Source of the DNA: Candidatus Nitrosopumilus sp.
GTDB lineage: Archaea; Thermoproteota; Nitrososphaeria; Nitrososphaerales; Nitrosopumilaceae
NCBI GenBank assembly: GCA_029263475.1
Contig: JAJCXK010000083.1
Location: forward strand, 18,823 to 82,822
DNA length: 64,000 bases
Direction: 5' to 3'
Part shown: positions 1-8,950 of the stretch, in pieces
How positions within the stretch are numbered: position 1 is the first letter of the stretch
Layout of the letters: each line of letters starts with the position of its first letter
Translations under genes and position numbers: made by a program
Notes under the pieces: model-generated
Database searches by the model: none
The model's input: only the letters and a program-made list of their open reading frames with translations
What the model was told of the DNA's origin: nothing

Positions 1-77
1 TTTCTAACAATGCAGGATTCTATTCGGCAATTTCAGCTAGGAAGATCTTAGAGTTCGGAATGAGGTGTGAGACGAAT

Positions 78-461
78 ATGTCCATTAGCGATTTATCAAA
101 GAAACAGCACGTGACTTTCAAAAAGAACGACACGTTTCGGTCAGTCATAAATTCCATGGTAGATAATAAGACTCGAAAGGTATTGTTGGAGAATTCAAAC
201 AAATACGTCAACGATAGATTGATCATAGAAGAAATCACTCAAAAAATGAGCTATCTCAGAGGAGAAGAGGACTTTTTGGATAATGTTGTAAATATGGAAT
301 TGGAGGAAGCAAAGATTATTTCTGAAAATCTGAAAATCAACAAAGTTTCAGTCATCATGCATGACATGGAGCATCCCTGTGTAATCTACAAAGATTGGAT
401 TGTCACGCCACATGATGTCTGCAATGCCTTACTATCACCAGAAATTACGGAATATTCGTAG
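78..461 (+). CDS. hypothetical protein, 127 aa
   Basis: I do not recognise this family. The protein is soluble, with no membrane segment, and its mostly helical N-terminal half is rich in Lys, Asn and Glu. The C-terminal part, roughly residues 75-120, contains C-V-I-Y-K-D-W-I-V-T-P-H-D-V, which resembles the end of a CBS-like regulatory module, but that is only an impression. An in-frame ATG exists at 60. I prefer 78 because GAGGTG at 62-67 lies ten bases upstream and looks like a Shine-Dalgarno sequence. It stands alone, convergent with the mutase gene that ends at 626. Confidence 0.6.
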   Translation: MSISDLSKKQHVTFKKNDTFRSVINSMVDNKTRKVLLENSNKYVNDRLIIEEITQKMSYLRGEEDFLDNVVNMELEEAKIISENLKINKVSVIMHDMEHPCVIYKDWIVTPHDVCNALLSPEITEYS

Positions 462-625
462 AATTGAATATGGTTGGCAAAGTCAGTGATTAAAAGAACA
501 AGTCAGTATTTCATATGTCAAATTATAGTTCAAAAGTCTAACCATGAAAAAAATAATGTATATTTTAAACCTCTATCAGTGGATCTAACAGTATACAACT
601 AAAATAAAATCAAGAAAAGGTATAT

Positions 626-2227
626 CTAAAAGACTTCTTTTGGACGGTATTCTCCAAACACTTCTCTGAATGTATTGCTGATTTCGCCTGTCGTTGCCAG
701 TGCTTTGGCAGCTGTGACTATGTATGGCATGAGATTTTCTTCGGTATCTGCTGCACTCTTCATTGAAGACAGTGCATCTTCCCACTTCTTTGTATCTCTA
801 GAATCTCTTAATTTTTTGATTGCCTTGTTTTGCTGAATTTCGATCCTGCCATCAACTCTGAGCAAATCTGGCTGTTCTTCTTCTTCGGAATACTTGTTTA
901 CTCCTACAATGACTCTATCTTGGTCATCTGTTTCTTTTTTGAGCCGATATGCATTTGCTCTTATTTCTGATTGGAAAAATCCCTTTTCGATTGCCTTTAC
1001 AGAGCCGCCCATTTTTTGAATCTTCTTAAGATATTTCCATACGTCAGCCTCAATTTGGTCACACAGCTCCTCCAGATAGTATGATCCTGCAAGAGGATCT
1101 GCTGTCTTTGTAATGCCACTCTCATGGGCCACGATTTGCTGTGTTCTGAGTGCAATCTTTGCAGATTCCTGGGTAGGAAGTGCAAGTGCTTCATCTCGAG
1201 AATTGGTATGAAGAGATTGAGTGCCGCCGGCAACTGCTGCCATTGTTTGTATGGCAACACGAACTATGTTGTTGTTTGGCTGCTGTGCCGTAAGGGATTC
1301 TCCGCTTGTTTGCGTATGGAATTTTAACTGTAATGAACGGGGATTCTTTGCGTGAAACATTTCTTTTAGAATTTTTGCATAGACTTTTCTTGCAACCCTG
1401 AACTTTGCAACTTCTTCAAAGAACTCTATGGTACAGCAAAAGAAGAATGAAAGTCGTGGGGCAAAGTCATCAATTTTCAATCCCTTGTCGATGCAAGTTT
1501 GTATGTATGCGATTGCATTGGCCAGTGTGAATGCGACTTCCTGCGTTGCCGTACATCCGGCTTCTCTCATATGATATCCTGATATTGAAACGGGGTACCA
1601 TGATGGGACCTTTTCTGCGCAGTACTCGATCATGTCTCCGATAAGTCGCATTGATGGTTCTGGAGGGTAGATGTAGGTGTTTCTTGCAATGTATTCTTTT
1701 AAGATATCATTTTGCGTGGTTCCTCGAAGATCATTGCTCTTGAATCCCTGCGCCTCACCTACTGCGATATAGTATGCAAGAAGTGTGGATGCTGAGGAAT
1801 TAATTGTCATGGACGAGCTTACTTTGCCCAAAGGTATGCCGTCAAATGCGGTCATCATGTCCTTGACTGACGTAATGGATACTCCAACTTTTCCTACTTC
1901 GCCTTCGGCCTGCGGTGAATCAGAATCATATCCGATTTGAGTGGGAAGATCAAATGCCATGCTGAGGCCAGTTTGACCCTTCTCCAACATGAATTTGAAT
2001 CGCTCGTTGGTAAGTTTGGCATCTCCAAATCCCGAATACTGTCTCATGGTCCAAAATCTTTCACGGAACATTCCTGGATGAATTCCTCTGGTAAACGGAT
2101 ATTTTCCTGCATCTTCTGTAGTTTTCTTTTTAGAAGATTTTTGATAAATTCGCTTTACCTGATATGTGGAATCGGTGAATATTTTCTTTTCAGGACCTTT
2201 TGTTTTGATTGATTTTTTTGCTGCCAT
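626..2227 (-). CDS. mcmA1: methylmalonyl-CoA mutase large (catalytic) subunit
   Basis: This is the catalytic subunit of adenosylcobalamin-dependent methylmalonyl-CoA mutase, which interconverts methylmalonyl-CoA and succinyl-CoA. In thaumarchaea this step belongs to the 3-hydroxypropionate/4-hydroxybutyrate CO2 fixation cycle. The 533 residues cover the TIM-barrel domain only, after a Lys-rich leader. Family signatures are R-Q-Y-S-G-F-G near residue 62, the L-P-T-Q-I-G-Y-D-S-D segment, and G-G-T-Q-S-L-H-T-N-S with D-E-A-L-A-L-P-T in the second half. The C-terminal B12 domain of fused bacterial enzymes is absent and is supplied by the gene at 8495-8941. The MeaB-like gene lies four bases upstream in the same direction, so the two probably share a transcript. 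Confidence 0.95.
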   Translation of the reverse strand: MAAKKSIKTKGPEKKIFTDSTYQVKRIYQKSSKKKTTEDAGKYPFTRGIHPGMFRERFWTMRQYSGFGDAKLTNERFKFMLEKGQTGLSMAFDLPTQIGYDSDSPQAEGEVGKVGVSITSVKDMMTAFDGIPLGKVSSSMTINSSASTLLAYYIAVGEAQGFKSNDLRGTTQNDILKEYIARNTYIYPPEPSMRLIGDMIEYCAEKVPSWYPVSISGYHMREAGCTATQEVAFTLANAIAYIQTCIDKGLKIDDFAPRLSFFFCCTIEFFEEVAKFRVARKVYAKILKEMFHAKNPRSLQLKFHTQTSGESLTAQQPNNNIVRVAIQTMAAVAGGTQSLHTNSRDEALALPTQESAKIALRTQQIVAHESGITKTADPLAGSYYLEELCDQIEADVWKYLKKIQKMGGSVKAIEKGFFQSEIRANAYRLKKETDDQDRVIVGVNKYSEEEEQPDLLRVDGRIEIQQNKAIKKLRDSRDTKKWEDALSSMKSAADTEENLMPYIVTAAKALATTGEISNTFREVFGEYRPKEVF

Positions 2228-2231
2228 ATTA

Positions 2232-3149
2232 TCACTTTAACAACGATTTTGTAATCTTATCTCCAGCAAGGAATGGATCTATGTCTTTTGACTGTAATTT
2301 TTTAAGATATTTTGAAAAAGTTTTATCAGAATCTAACATATCATCAATCTTTTCTTTAATGTTATTTAAAACAATATCTTTTAGCTCTACCTCGAGTCTT
2401 TCAAGACACTTGCTCTCTTGCTCTTTCTTTTTTGCTGCCATCATGTCTTTCAGAGTCTTTGCAAAGACCTTGATTCCTGAATTCTTCTTTACCGATGTTT
2501 TTAGGATGACTGGATTTCTCTCCGAATCCCCTATGAAATCCCGAACTGCATCAAACAATTGGTTTGTTCCGGCAAGATCGCTTTTGTTGACCAAGTAAAT
2601 GTCGCCAATTTCGGTGAGCCCTGACTTGATTGTCTGAATACTGTCTCCTGTGTTTGGATTGAAAACTACGACTGTAATGTCTGCAATGTTTGATATTTCA
2701 ACTTCTGTCTGTCCTGCCCCAACACTCTCTATAATAATCGGATTAAATCCTGCATACTCTAAAACTCTAATGCTGTTGCGCAATGAGCGAGATATTGCAC
2801 CAGATGCCCCTCTTGATGCAATGCTTCGGATGTATGTTCCAGAATCCGTAGATTCAGTCATTCTGACTCTATCTCCCAGTATTGCACCTCCGGTAAGGTG
2901 ACTGGTAGGATCAATTGCCAATACTGCAGGTTTTGCACCCAATTTTTTTAGCTCCATTGCAGTCTTGTTGATTAGTGAACTTTTTCCTGCTCCTGCAGGA
3001 CCTGTGATTCCTATGATGATGGAATTGCCTGTATCTTTGAAAATTTTCTTTAGCAGTTTTTTTGCCTCTGTTTGATCGTTTTCTACGATACTAATTGCCT
3101 TGGCTATCACTCCTCGTTTACCTTTTTTTAGCTCTGCAAGTAATTCCAA
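2232..3149 (-). CDS. meaB: MeaB/ArgK-type GTPase, methylmalonyl-CoA mutase chaperone
   Basis: This is a G3E-family GTPase of the MeaB (LAO/AO-ATPase, ArgK) type. Relatives protect and reload the cobalamin cofactor of methylmalonyl-CoA mutase. The P-loop G-P-A-G-A-G-K-S is at residues 50-57. The switch region A-I-D-P-T-S-H follows, and N-K-S-D-L supplies guanine specificity. At 305 aa it has the usual length for the family. It sits immediately upstream of the mutase large subunit, four bases apart on the same strand, which supports the chaperone role over the older amino-acid-transport annotation. Confidence 0.92.
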   Translation of the reverse strand: MELLAELKKGKRGVIAKAISIVENDQTEAKKLLKKIFKDTGNSIIIGITGPAGAGKSSLINKTAMELKKLGAKPAVLAIDPTSHLTGGAILGDRVRMTESTDSGTYIRSIASRGASGAISRSLRNSIRVLEYAGFNPIIIESVGAGQTEVEISNIADITVVVFNPNTGDSIQTIKSGLTEIGDIYLVNKSDLAGTNQLFDAVRDFIGDSERNPVILKTSVKKNSGIKVFAKTLKDMMAAKKKEQESKCLERLEVELKDIVLNNIKEKIDDMLDSDKTFSKYLKKLQSKDIDPFLAGDKITKSLLK

Positions 3150-3194
3150 CTTATAATAGAGTTTGAGAGGTACAATAAAATCTTGCTTGTTGAT

Positions 3195-3602
3195 CTAAGG
3201 TGTGGAATAAATGATGTTTGGGACTTGTTCCCCAACTGCATGTATCTCTGTTTTTAGTTGAACGTGTCCAAATTCTTCATGCTCCACCTCCATTACTATG
3301 GGATGGATTGCCCAACCATATTTTGGCACGTTTGGAAATGGAACTATTTCAATGAATTCTGAACCGTAGAATGTTTTTTGAAAAGAATCATCCATCCCGA
3401 GAATCTCCAATACGACTGAATCTGTTTGGTCAGAATTATCAAGATATGAGATCTCAACATGTCCAGAATCATAATAGACTGCCTCTATCTGGAGTATTTG
3501 GCGCATCTCATCCTTGTCATCTGTGCCGCCTCCCGTTAAAAAGACAATTGCCAGCACGGTAAAAACTCCGAGAAATATTGGAGGTCCTAGTTTTTTAGCC
3601 AT
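3195..3602 (-). CDS. membrane-anchored hypothetical protein, 135 aa
   Basis: One N-terminal hydrophobic helix (about residues 7-24, ending in a Gly-rich turn) is followed by a roughly 105-residue domain with alternating beta-strand character. I expect a membrane-anchored protein with the domain outside the cell. I do not recognise the family. Its start overlaps the end of the aminopeptidase gene by eight bases (3595-3602), so the two are probably translated from one message. It may act with the peptidase at the cell surface, but nothing in the sequence proves that. Confidence 0.7.
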   Translation of the reverse strand: MAKKLGPPIFLGVFTVLAIVFLTGGGTDDKDEMRQILQIEAVYYDSGHVEISYLDNSDQTDSVVLEILGMDDSFQKTFYGSEFIEIVPFPNVPKYGWAIHPIVMEVEHEEFGHVQLKTEIHAVGEQVPNIIYSTP

Positions 3603-6099
3603 CTTTGAACTCTTTTCTCATACGTCTGAGGAATTTGGAGTTTATTCTGATTCTTTCTAGAGTTTGAGTTTGAGTTCTTTCGGTACCTGGAGTAGGATTG
3701 TTCTTGAAGAATGTCTTGATTTCTTTTTCCATGGAATCATCTGCAATCGCAGTGATGCTTGCCACGATTCTATTGAAGAGCGGGTTTCCATGTCCCACCT
3801 TTTTGTTTATTCTCTTCCAATTTTTCTTCAGCCATGGCCACAAAACCAAATCGCCATACGGATTACCTGCAACTTTCATTATTGGAAGCTGCATGTTTTG
3901 AGAACGTACTTCTGGTGTCTGTGAAAAGTCAAGGGATTTACGAAGAAGCTTTTTATCTTGAAATCCGCACATGGCTCCCAAGAAACGAAGCTTTTCTTCC
4001 ATGGTCTTGGCATTTTTGTATAGCTTGACAAGTTTGACATGAGTCTTTTCATTTCCGTTCCATGCCGCAATCGAACAAATTGGTTCTATTAGATCAGGGG
4101 ATAATGATCTTGGGAATTTGAGGAACTTGTTGTATCTTCTAAGCGCTTCTTCTGTTACATCATCGTCATCCATTTTACCCAGAACTGAAATTGCAAATGT
4201 GCGTAGCAATGCATCTGTATGCTTGTCCTCTTTTCGAGGTTCCCATCCCAGGTTGGATAGAATCTTTCTAAAGTAATTTAGAACGTATCCTCTAATCTCT
4301 TCAGCAAATGACTCGTTAAACGCGCGGAAATACAATGATGCCAAATTATGCGCGACATTGACTGATGCAAGATAGCTGTCCTCGTTAAAGTATGCGTCAG
4401 AAAAGTCAAGATAGTTTCTTACCTGCTCGTCTCCAGAAATGCAAAGGGAGAACAAATCGTTTTGCACTGCCCATCGATCAATGGCTGGAATACGTTTTTC
4501 ATCCACTAGCATTTTCAAATCAAGAAGAATTCCCTCATCATACTTGACACGATAGAATCCCTTTCTACCGTAATTTGCGACAAAGCCAATTGTATTTTTG
4601 GGGATCTTTACAGACATTGATTTCTTGGAAAATAGTTTCTTACTTGTCTCTGATTCCAATCCAATCGAAAGTGGAATTGACCACAAGCCCTTACTGAATT
4701 TCTTATCAGATTCCAGCAAGTATCGCTTCTGTTTGAGTTTTAAGGTATTTCCGTTCTGATTGATCTCGATTAGTGGAAATCCTGGTTGTTTTAGCCATGT
4801 ATTGATCATAGATGTTACTGGCATTTTGGATGCCTTGCCAATGGCATCCCATAGATCCTGACCCTTTGCATTTTTGTACTTGAAATCTGAAAGATACTTC
4901 TTTAATCCTTTTTGGAAATTTGGCTCTCCTACGTAATGTTCCAGCATTCGCAATACGCATCCGCCTTTATCGTAGGAAATTGCATCAAAGATTTCTCTAA
5001 TCTCTGCTGGAGAGTTGACTTTGACATCTATGGGGTGGGTGGTCTTTAGTGAATCAAGGCCCATTGCCACGTTCATCGCGTCTTCTACAAACTGATTCCA
5101 CAAGTCCCACTCTGGATAGAATTTGTCTACGAATTTGGTTGCCATGAATGTTGCAAAGCTTTCATTTAACCATAGATCATTCCACCATTTCATCGTAACC
5201 AGATTTCCAAACCACATGTGTGCAATCTCGTGAGAGATAACCTCTGCGATGAATTGCTTGGTTCTGGTGGATGACGTTTTAGGATCATATAGTAAAATTG
5301 TCTCTCTGAACGTTACGGCTCCCCAATTTTCCATTGCCCCTGCCGCAAAGTCTGGTACTGCAATCAGGTCCAATTTTGGTAGGGGGTATTTTATTCCAAA
5401 GTATTTTTCATATGATGTAAGGAGTTTTTTTGCCAATTCCAAAGAGAACTTTCCCTTGGTTTTGTTTCCCTTTGTGGTGATGACTCTTACCTGTGTTTTG
5501 TTAATCTTGCTTGTGAGGTATTCGAATTCCCCGACTCCGAGATAAATTAAATACGTTGAAACAACCGGTGTTTTCATAAAATTATAAGTTGTCTTGTTGC
5601 CAATTTTTTTCTTTGATTTGATTGGCATGTTTGAGATTGCGGTGAACTTGTTGTCTGCAATTATTGAAATGTCAAATGTTGCCTTTGCCTCTGGTTCATC
5701 CCAGCAAGGAAATGCACGCCTGGCATCTGCTGCCTCAAATTGAGTTGTGGCAAGATATTTTGTCTTTCCGTTTTGATTGTATTGACTACGATAAAACCCT
5801 AGAAGTCTGTCGTTAAGAATTCCCTGAAATTCCAAGTCAATGGTGCATTTGCCTTTGATTTTTTCACCAAGTATGATTTTCAATTCCTCTTTTTTGTCCA
5901 CTGTTTTTGGATTTGTCTTGACTTGATTTCCATTATATTTTACCTGACAAGACAAGATCTTCAGTTCTGCACAATGCATAGTGATTATTTTTGTAGATTT
6001 TTTACAATCAATGAGAATTGAACTTGTTCCATGAAACGTAAACTTTTTGAGATCTGGCTCAAATGATAACTGATAATTTATTGGAATCACATCGTCCAT
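3595..6099 (-). CDS. M1 family zinc aminopeptidase
   Basis: This is a gluzincin aminopeptidase of family M1, related to tricorn-interacting factors F2/F3 and aminopeptidase N, which removes N-terminal residues from peptides. The exopeptidase motif G-A-M-E-N is at residues 254-258. The zinc motif H-E-I-A-H is at 290-294 with the third ligand Glu at 313 (N-E-S-F-A), giving the diagnostic HExxH-x18-E spacing. The N-terminal beta domain covers about residues 1-190 and the C-terminal ERAP1-like helical domain about 500-834. The length of 834 aa is normal. There is no signal peptide, so it is likely cytosolic and acts in peptide turnover downstream of the proteasome. Confidence 0.95.
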   Translation of the reverse strand: MDDVIPINYQLSFEPDLKKFTFHGTSSILIDCKKSTKIITMHCAELKILSCQVKYNGNQVKTNPKTVDKKEELKIILGEKIKGKCTIDLEFQGILNDRLLGFYRSQYNQNGKTKYLATTQFEAADARRAFPCWDEPEAKATFDISIIADNKFTAISNMPIKSKKKIGNKTTYNFMKTPVVSTYLIYLGVGEFEYLTSKINKTQVRVITTKGNKTKGKFSLELAKKLLTSYEKYFGIKYPLPKLDLIAVPDFAAGAMENWGAVTFRETILLYDPKTSSTRTKQFIAEVISHEIAHMWFGNLVTMKWWNDLWLNESFATFMATKFVDKFYPEWDLWNQFVEDAMNVAMGLDSLKTTHPIDVKVNSPAEIREIFDAISYDKGGCVLRMLEHYVGEPNFQKGLKKYLSDFKYKNAKGQDLWDAIGKASKMPVTSMINTWLKQPGFPLIEINQNGNTLKLKQKRYLLESDKKFSKGLWSIPLSIGLESETSKKLFSKKSMSVKIPKNTIGFVANYGRKGFYRVKYDEGILLDLKMLVDEKRIPAIDRWAVQNDLFSLCISGDEQVRNYLDFSDAYFNEDSYLASVNVAHNLASLYFRAFNESFAEEIRGYVLNYFRKILSNLGWEPRKEDKHTDALLRTFAISVLGKMDDDDVTEEALRRYNKFLKFPRSLSPDLIEPICSIAAWNGNEKTHVKLVKLYKNAKTMEEKLRFLGAMCGFQDKKLLRKSLDFSQTPEVRSQNMQLPIMKVAGNPYGDLVLWPWLKKNWKRINKKVGHGNPLFNRIVASITAIADDSMEKEIKTFFKNNPTPGTERTQTQTLERIRINSKFLRRMRKEFKDG

Positions 6100-6474
6100 G
6101 TTTGAGATAATTTTGTTACACTTTAAGTAGATTTTCTATTGTATGTTTTTTGGTTTAGATCTATAAATCATATTTTTCATACTTTGATTTTTCACCGACT
6201 TTATTCTCTATAATCAAATCACTGTCTTTGATCAAATTCATTAGACATTCATCAGAACAATGAATAATGTTCGAATTCTTCAAAAATTTTCCACGATTTT
6301 CGCTATGTTGGCCCATGCTTCAAATGAATCCCTGCCGCGTTCTGAATCCTAGTTTTCCTCAAAATCCACAATGTTGAAACTATTTTTAAAAATACCCGTA
6401 TTGTTATCTTTTGGAACGGCGTGCATATGTGATAAGTTATTTTATAACAAATCCAACATTTAAGAGCGAACCCT
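6100..6474. other. intergenic region, no gene recognised
   Basis: This is 375 bases of AT-rich sequence between the divergent aminopeptidase and RHH-like genes. I see no RNA gene and no convincing ORF. An A/T stretch TTTTATAAC at about 6440-6448 lies roughly 30 bases before the TTG start at 6475 and could be the TATA element of that gene. Confidence 0.5.
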
Positions 6475-7062
6475 TTGAGTTCAAGTGTATTGAAACATCA
6501 GGTGCATTCTCCAAAAAAAGAAAAAACGCGTAGCATTACGTATCGTCTGCCTGTAAAATTGGTTGAAGCAATTGAAAATGAGGCAATGAATCACAACATT
6601 TCTCACAATGTCATGGCCCGGCAAATTTTAGAAAAATACATCGAATGGGATCGATTTGCAAACAAGATTGGCATGATACCAGTACCTAAAAAAATACTGG
6701 ATATGCTGGGAATTGAGATGAGTGCAACTGAGATAAATGAAATTATTAACGTGATTAAGCCTGTAATCAAGGACACTGTATTATTCATCAAGGGCAAATA
6801 TGATTTGAAAAGATGCATTGAAACTCTTGAGGACTATATGCGTGCATCTGGAATGAAATCAGACCATAGGATTGAGGGAGAATTACATCATTTCATAATT
6901 CAGCATGACCTTGGAAGCAATTGGTCAATCTTTACCGAACAATTACTGCAAGAAATTTTCAAAGAATTTCTGCCTGATTCAAAAATGAAATGCCAGACAA
7001 CAGAATCCACAGTAATTGCATCGATAGGATTGGGAAGTGATTTTAGCGAGCATGAATACTGA
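6475..7062 (+). CDS. ribbon-helix-helix-like protein, 195 aa
   Basis: The start is TTG at 6475. A TATA-like element at about 6440-6448 sits at the right distance for a leaderless message, which favours this start. After a basic leader, residues 20-60 read T-R-S-I-T-Y-R-L-P followed by two helices (V-E-A-I-E-N-E-A and S-H-N-V-M-A-R-Q-I-L), the pattern of an RHH/CopG-type DNA-binding fold. The remaining 130 residues are mixed alpha/beta and unrecognised. A DNA-binding regulator is likely. The target is unknown, though the neighbour on the other strand is a TFIIB gene. Confidence 0.65.
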   Translation: MSSSVLKHQVHSPKKEKTRSITYRLPVKLVEAIENEAMNHNISHNVMARQILEKYIEWDRFANKIGMIPVPKKILDMLGIEMSATEINEIINVIKPVIKDTVLFIKGKYDLKRCIETLEDYMRASGMKSDHRIEGELHHFIIQHDLGSNWSIFTEQLLQEIFKEFLPDSKMKCQTTESTVIASIGLGSDFSEHEY

Positions 7063-7087
7063 AACTTATATTACAAATTTAGAATGC

Positions 7088-8011
7088 CTATTCAGAATTT
7101 AGGGATTGATCTGCCTTCAATCCTTTGTACCTATTTCTGATTGTAACCTCTGTGACCCCTGCAGCTTCTGCAAGATCACGTTGAGTGATTGATACTCCGT
7201 TCTTAACGCAGGAGAGGTAGAGTGCAGTTGCTGCAAGACCCATTGGATCCTTACCTGCTGATTCTTTACGCTCTTGCGCTTCTTTGAGAACTTTTACTGC
7301 GTATCTTTTTGTTTTTTCAGATATCTCAAGCTTGCTTGAAATTCGTGCGATACACTGAATTGAATCAACAACTGGCATTTTTAATTCGAGTTCGTGATGT
7401 AACAGTCTGTAACACCTGGCAATGTCTTTTCGTTTTACGTTTGCAGCATCTGCAACATCTTTTAGCGTTCTAGGCGTTTCAGTATCCCTACATGCTGCAT
7501 AAAGTGATGCTGCAATCATTGCAGATATTGATCTTCCGCGAACAAGTTTTTTCTCTAATGCTTTTCTGTAAATGTAAGCAGCTTTCTCAAGAACGTTTGC
7601 AGGTATTGATACTTTGTCTTTTAATTTATTCAAATCACTGAGTGCTTGCCTCAAATTTCTATCAACAGGTGCGTGAACCTGGCTTCTGCTGTCCCATGTT
7701 CTCAGTCTTTCAATTGTACTCTTCATGGATGTGGACAGTGGCTTTCCTGAGGCATCTTTGTTTAGCGGATTGATAACTGTGGATAACCCCATATCGTGTA
7801 TCATCAATGAAGATGGAGCGCCAGTTCTTGCCGGATCTGCACCGCCATCTTTTTGAAATGATCTCCATTCTGGACCTGATTCTTGAGATTTTTCGGTAAT
7901 CACATAGCCACATTTGCCACAAAAGTTTTCACCCGTAACCTCATCAGTTAGGATGGAATTCTTTCCACAACGTGCACATGTCGGATTGGAATTTTTATTT
8001 TGATTTGACAT
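7088..8011 (-). CDS. tfb: transcription initiation factor IIB (TFB), paralogue 1
   Basis: This is archaeal TFB, which bridges TBP on the TATA box and RNA polymerase. The N-terminal zinc ribbon has Cys at 12, 15, 31 and 34. The B-reader/linker (P-E-W-R-S-F, residues 51-56, then A-R-T-G-A-P) follows, and two cyclin-like repeats fill about residues 105-300, ending in the recognition helix region V-T-I-R-N-R-Y. The length of 307 aa is standard. A second TFB lies at 31184-32080, so the organism has at least two, as is usual in thaumarchaea, and probably uses them for promoter choice. Confidence 0.96.
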   Translation of the reverse strand: MSNQNKNSNPTCARCGKNSILTDEVTGENFCGKCGYVITEKSQESGPEWRSFQKDGGADPARTGAPSSLMIHDMGLSTVINPLNKDASGKPLSTSMKSTIERLRTWDSRSQVHAPVDRNLRQALSDLNKLKDKVSIPANVLEKAAYIYRKALEKKLVRGRSISAMIAASLYAACRDTETPRTLKDVADAANVKRKDIARCYRLLHHELELKMPVVDSIQCIARISSKLEISEKTKRYAVKVLKEAQERKESAGKDPMGLAATALYLSCVKNGVSITQRDLAEAAGVTEVTIRNRYKGLKADQSLNSE

Positions 8012-8158
8012 GTTAAATCCTCAACACATCATCCTACTTGCTGGGCTTGTTATGAGAGAAAAGTGAATACTTTGTTTATCTTGATTCATGTCTTAGAAAT
8101 TATTCTCAGGTATAAGAAGTGTGAGTATCTTGGTTGGGTATTTGAAATTTTTTGTAAG

Positions 8159-8419
8159 TTATGAGATAACTGTAATTTCCGGAGTTGACGCACCTCCATA
8201 TCCGGGATCAATGGTTTGTTTGGGATTTAGCGTGGTATCATGATGACATGGCTTGTTACATACGGGACAAAATTTTCTGTCGAGGACAATACATTGACAG
8301 ATGTGATTTTTTACATATGCTTGTGCAGCTTGATTCCATTCACCGGTACCGTTACAATATACGCAAACATATGATGGAGAAGTCACTCCCTTACAGAAAT
8401 CGCATACGTCCTCAGTCAT
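8159..8419 (-). CDS. zinc-binding protein with repeated CxxC motifs, 86 aa
   Basis: Cys pairs C-D-F-C, C-V-Y-C, C-Q-C and C-P-V-C occupy residues 6-55, with C-N-G-T-G following the second pair. The arrangement resembles the zinc-binding central region of DnaJ (C-x-x-C-x-G-x-G) and suggests two structural zinc sites. The last 30 residues look disordered. I do not recognise a specific family. It stands between the TFB gene and the divergent B12 subunit of the mutase. Confidence 0.65.
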   Translation of the reverse strand: MTEDVCDFCKGVTSPSYVCVYCNGTGEWNQAAQAYVKNHICQCIVLDRKFCPVCNKPCHHDTTLNPKQTIDPGYGGASTPEITVIS

Positions 8420-8494
8420 GTCTTATGACGTTAAGATGATCAAATCAATATATTTGCAGAGATCACAAGGTAAAAACCAAATAAAGCTTTTAAA

Positions 8495-8941
8495 ATGTCC
8501 TCGAATACAAGTATGCGTATGAAGCAAAAAACTGCATCTCGAAGTATCAAAATTTTGGTAGCCAAATTGGGTCTTGATGGACATGATAGAGGGGCTCTTG
8601 TACTTTGTAGAGCGTTTAGGGATGCAGGCATGGAGGTAATCTATTCAGGGCTTTTTGCAACTCCTGACAGAATTGCTCAAATTGCAGAGGATGAAGACGT
8701 TGATGCAGTGGCAATGAGCTTGCTTAACGGTGCACATGGAACCCTTTTCCCAAGAGTGGTCAAGACCATGAAGAAGAAAGGAATCAAAGATGTTCTGATA
8801 GTCGGCGGAGGGGTAATTCCTGAAATTGACCATAAAGACTTGGTCAAGTCCGGGGTGGATCACGTGTTTGGTCCTGGTACGCCATTACCTACAATCATTG
8901 ATCATATTACAATCGGCGTTTCTAAATTAAGAAAAATATAA
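8495..8941 (+). CDS. mcmA2: methylmalonyl-CoA mutase small (B12-binding) subunit
   Basis: This is the stand-alone cobalamin-binding domain that completes the split methylmalonyl-CoA mutase. The base-off/His-on signature D-G-H-D-R-G is at residues 28-33, with His30 the expected lower cobalt ligand. M-S-L-L-N-G-A-H (SxL motif) and V-G-G-G-V-I-P-E follow as in Rossmann-like B12 domains. At 148 aa it is a complete domain. It is about 6 kb from the catalytic subunit and on the opposite strand, so the two must be co-regulated some other way. ATG at 8513 is a possible alternative start. Confidence 0.94.
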   Translation: MSSNTSMRMKQKTASRSIKILVAKLGLDGHDRGALVLCRAFRDAGMEVIYSGLFATPDRIAQIAEDEDVDAVAMSLLNGAHGTLFPRVVKTMKKKGIKDVLIVGGGVIPEIDHKDLVKSGVDHVFGPGTPLPTIIDHITIGVSKLRKI

Positions 8942-8950
8942 GAAAAAAGA

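Noticed and set aside
2209..2598. Plus-strand open frame of 129 codons opposite meaB
   Set aside because: It mirrors a well-identified GTPase gene, and its Ser/Phe-rich translation is typical of an antisense shadow.
6230..6360. T-loop-like TTCGAAT and TTCAAAT sequences
   Set aside because: No pairing arms on either side form a tRNA cloverleaf.
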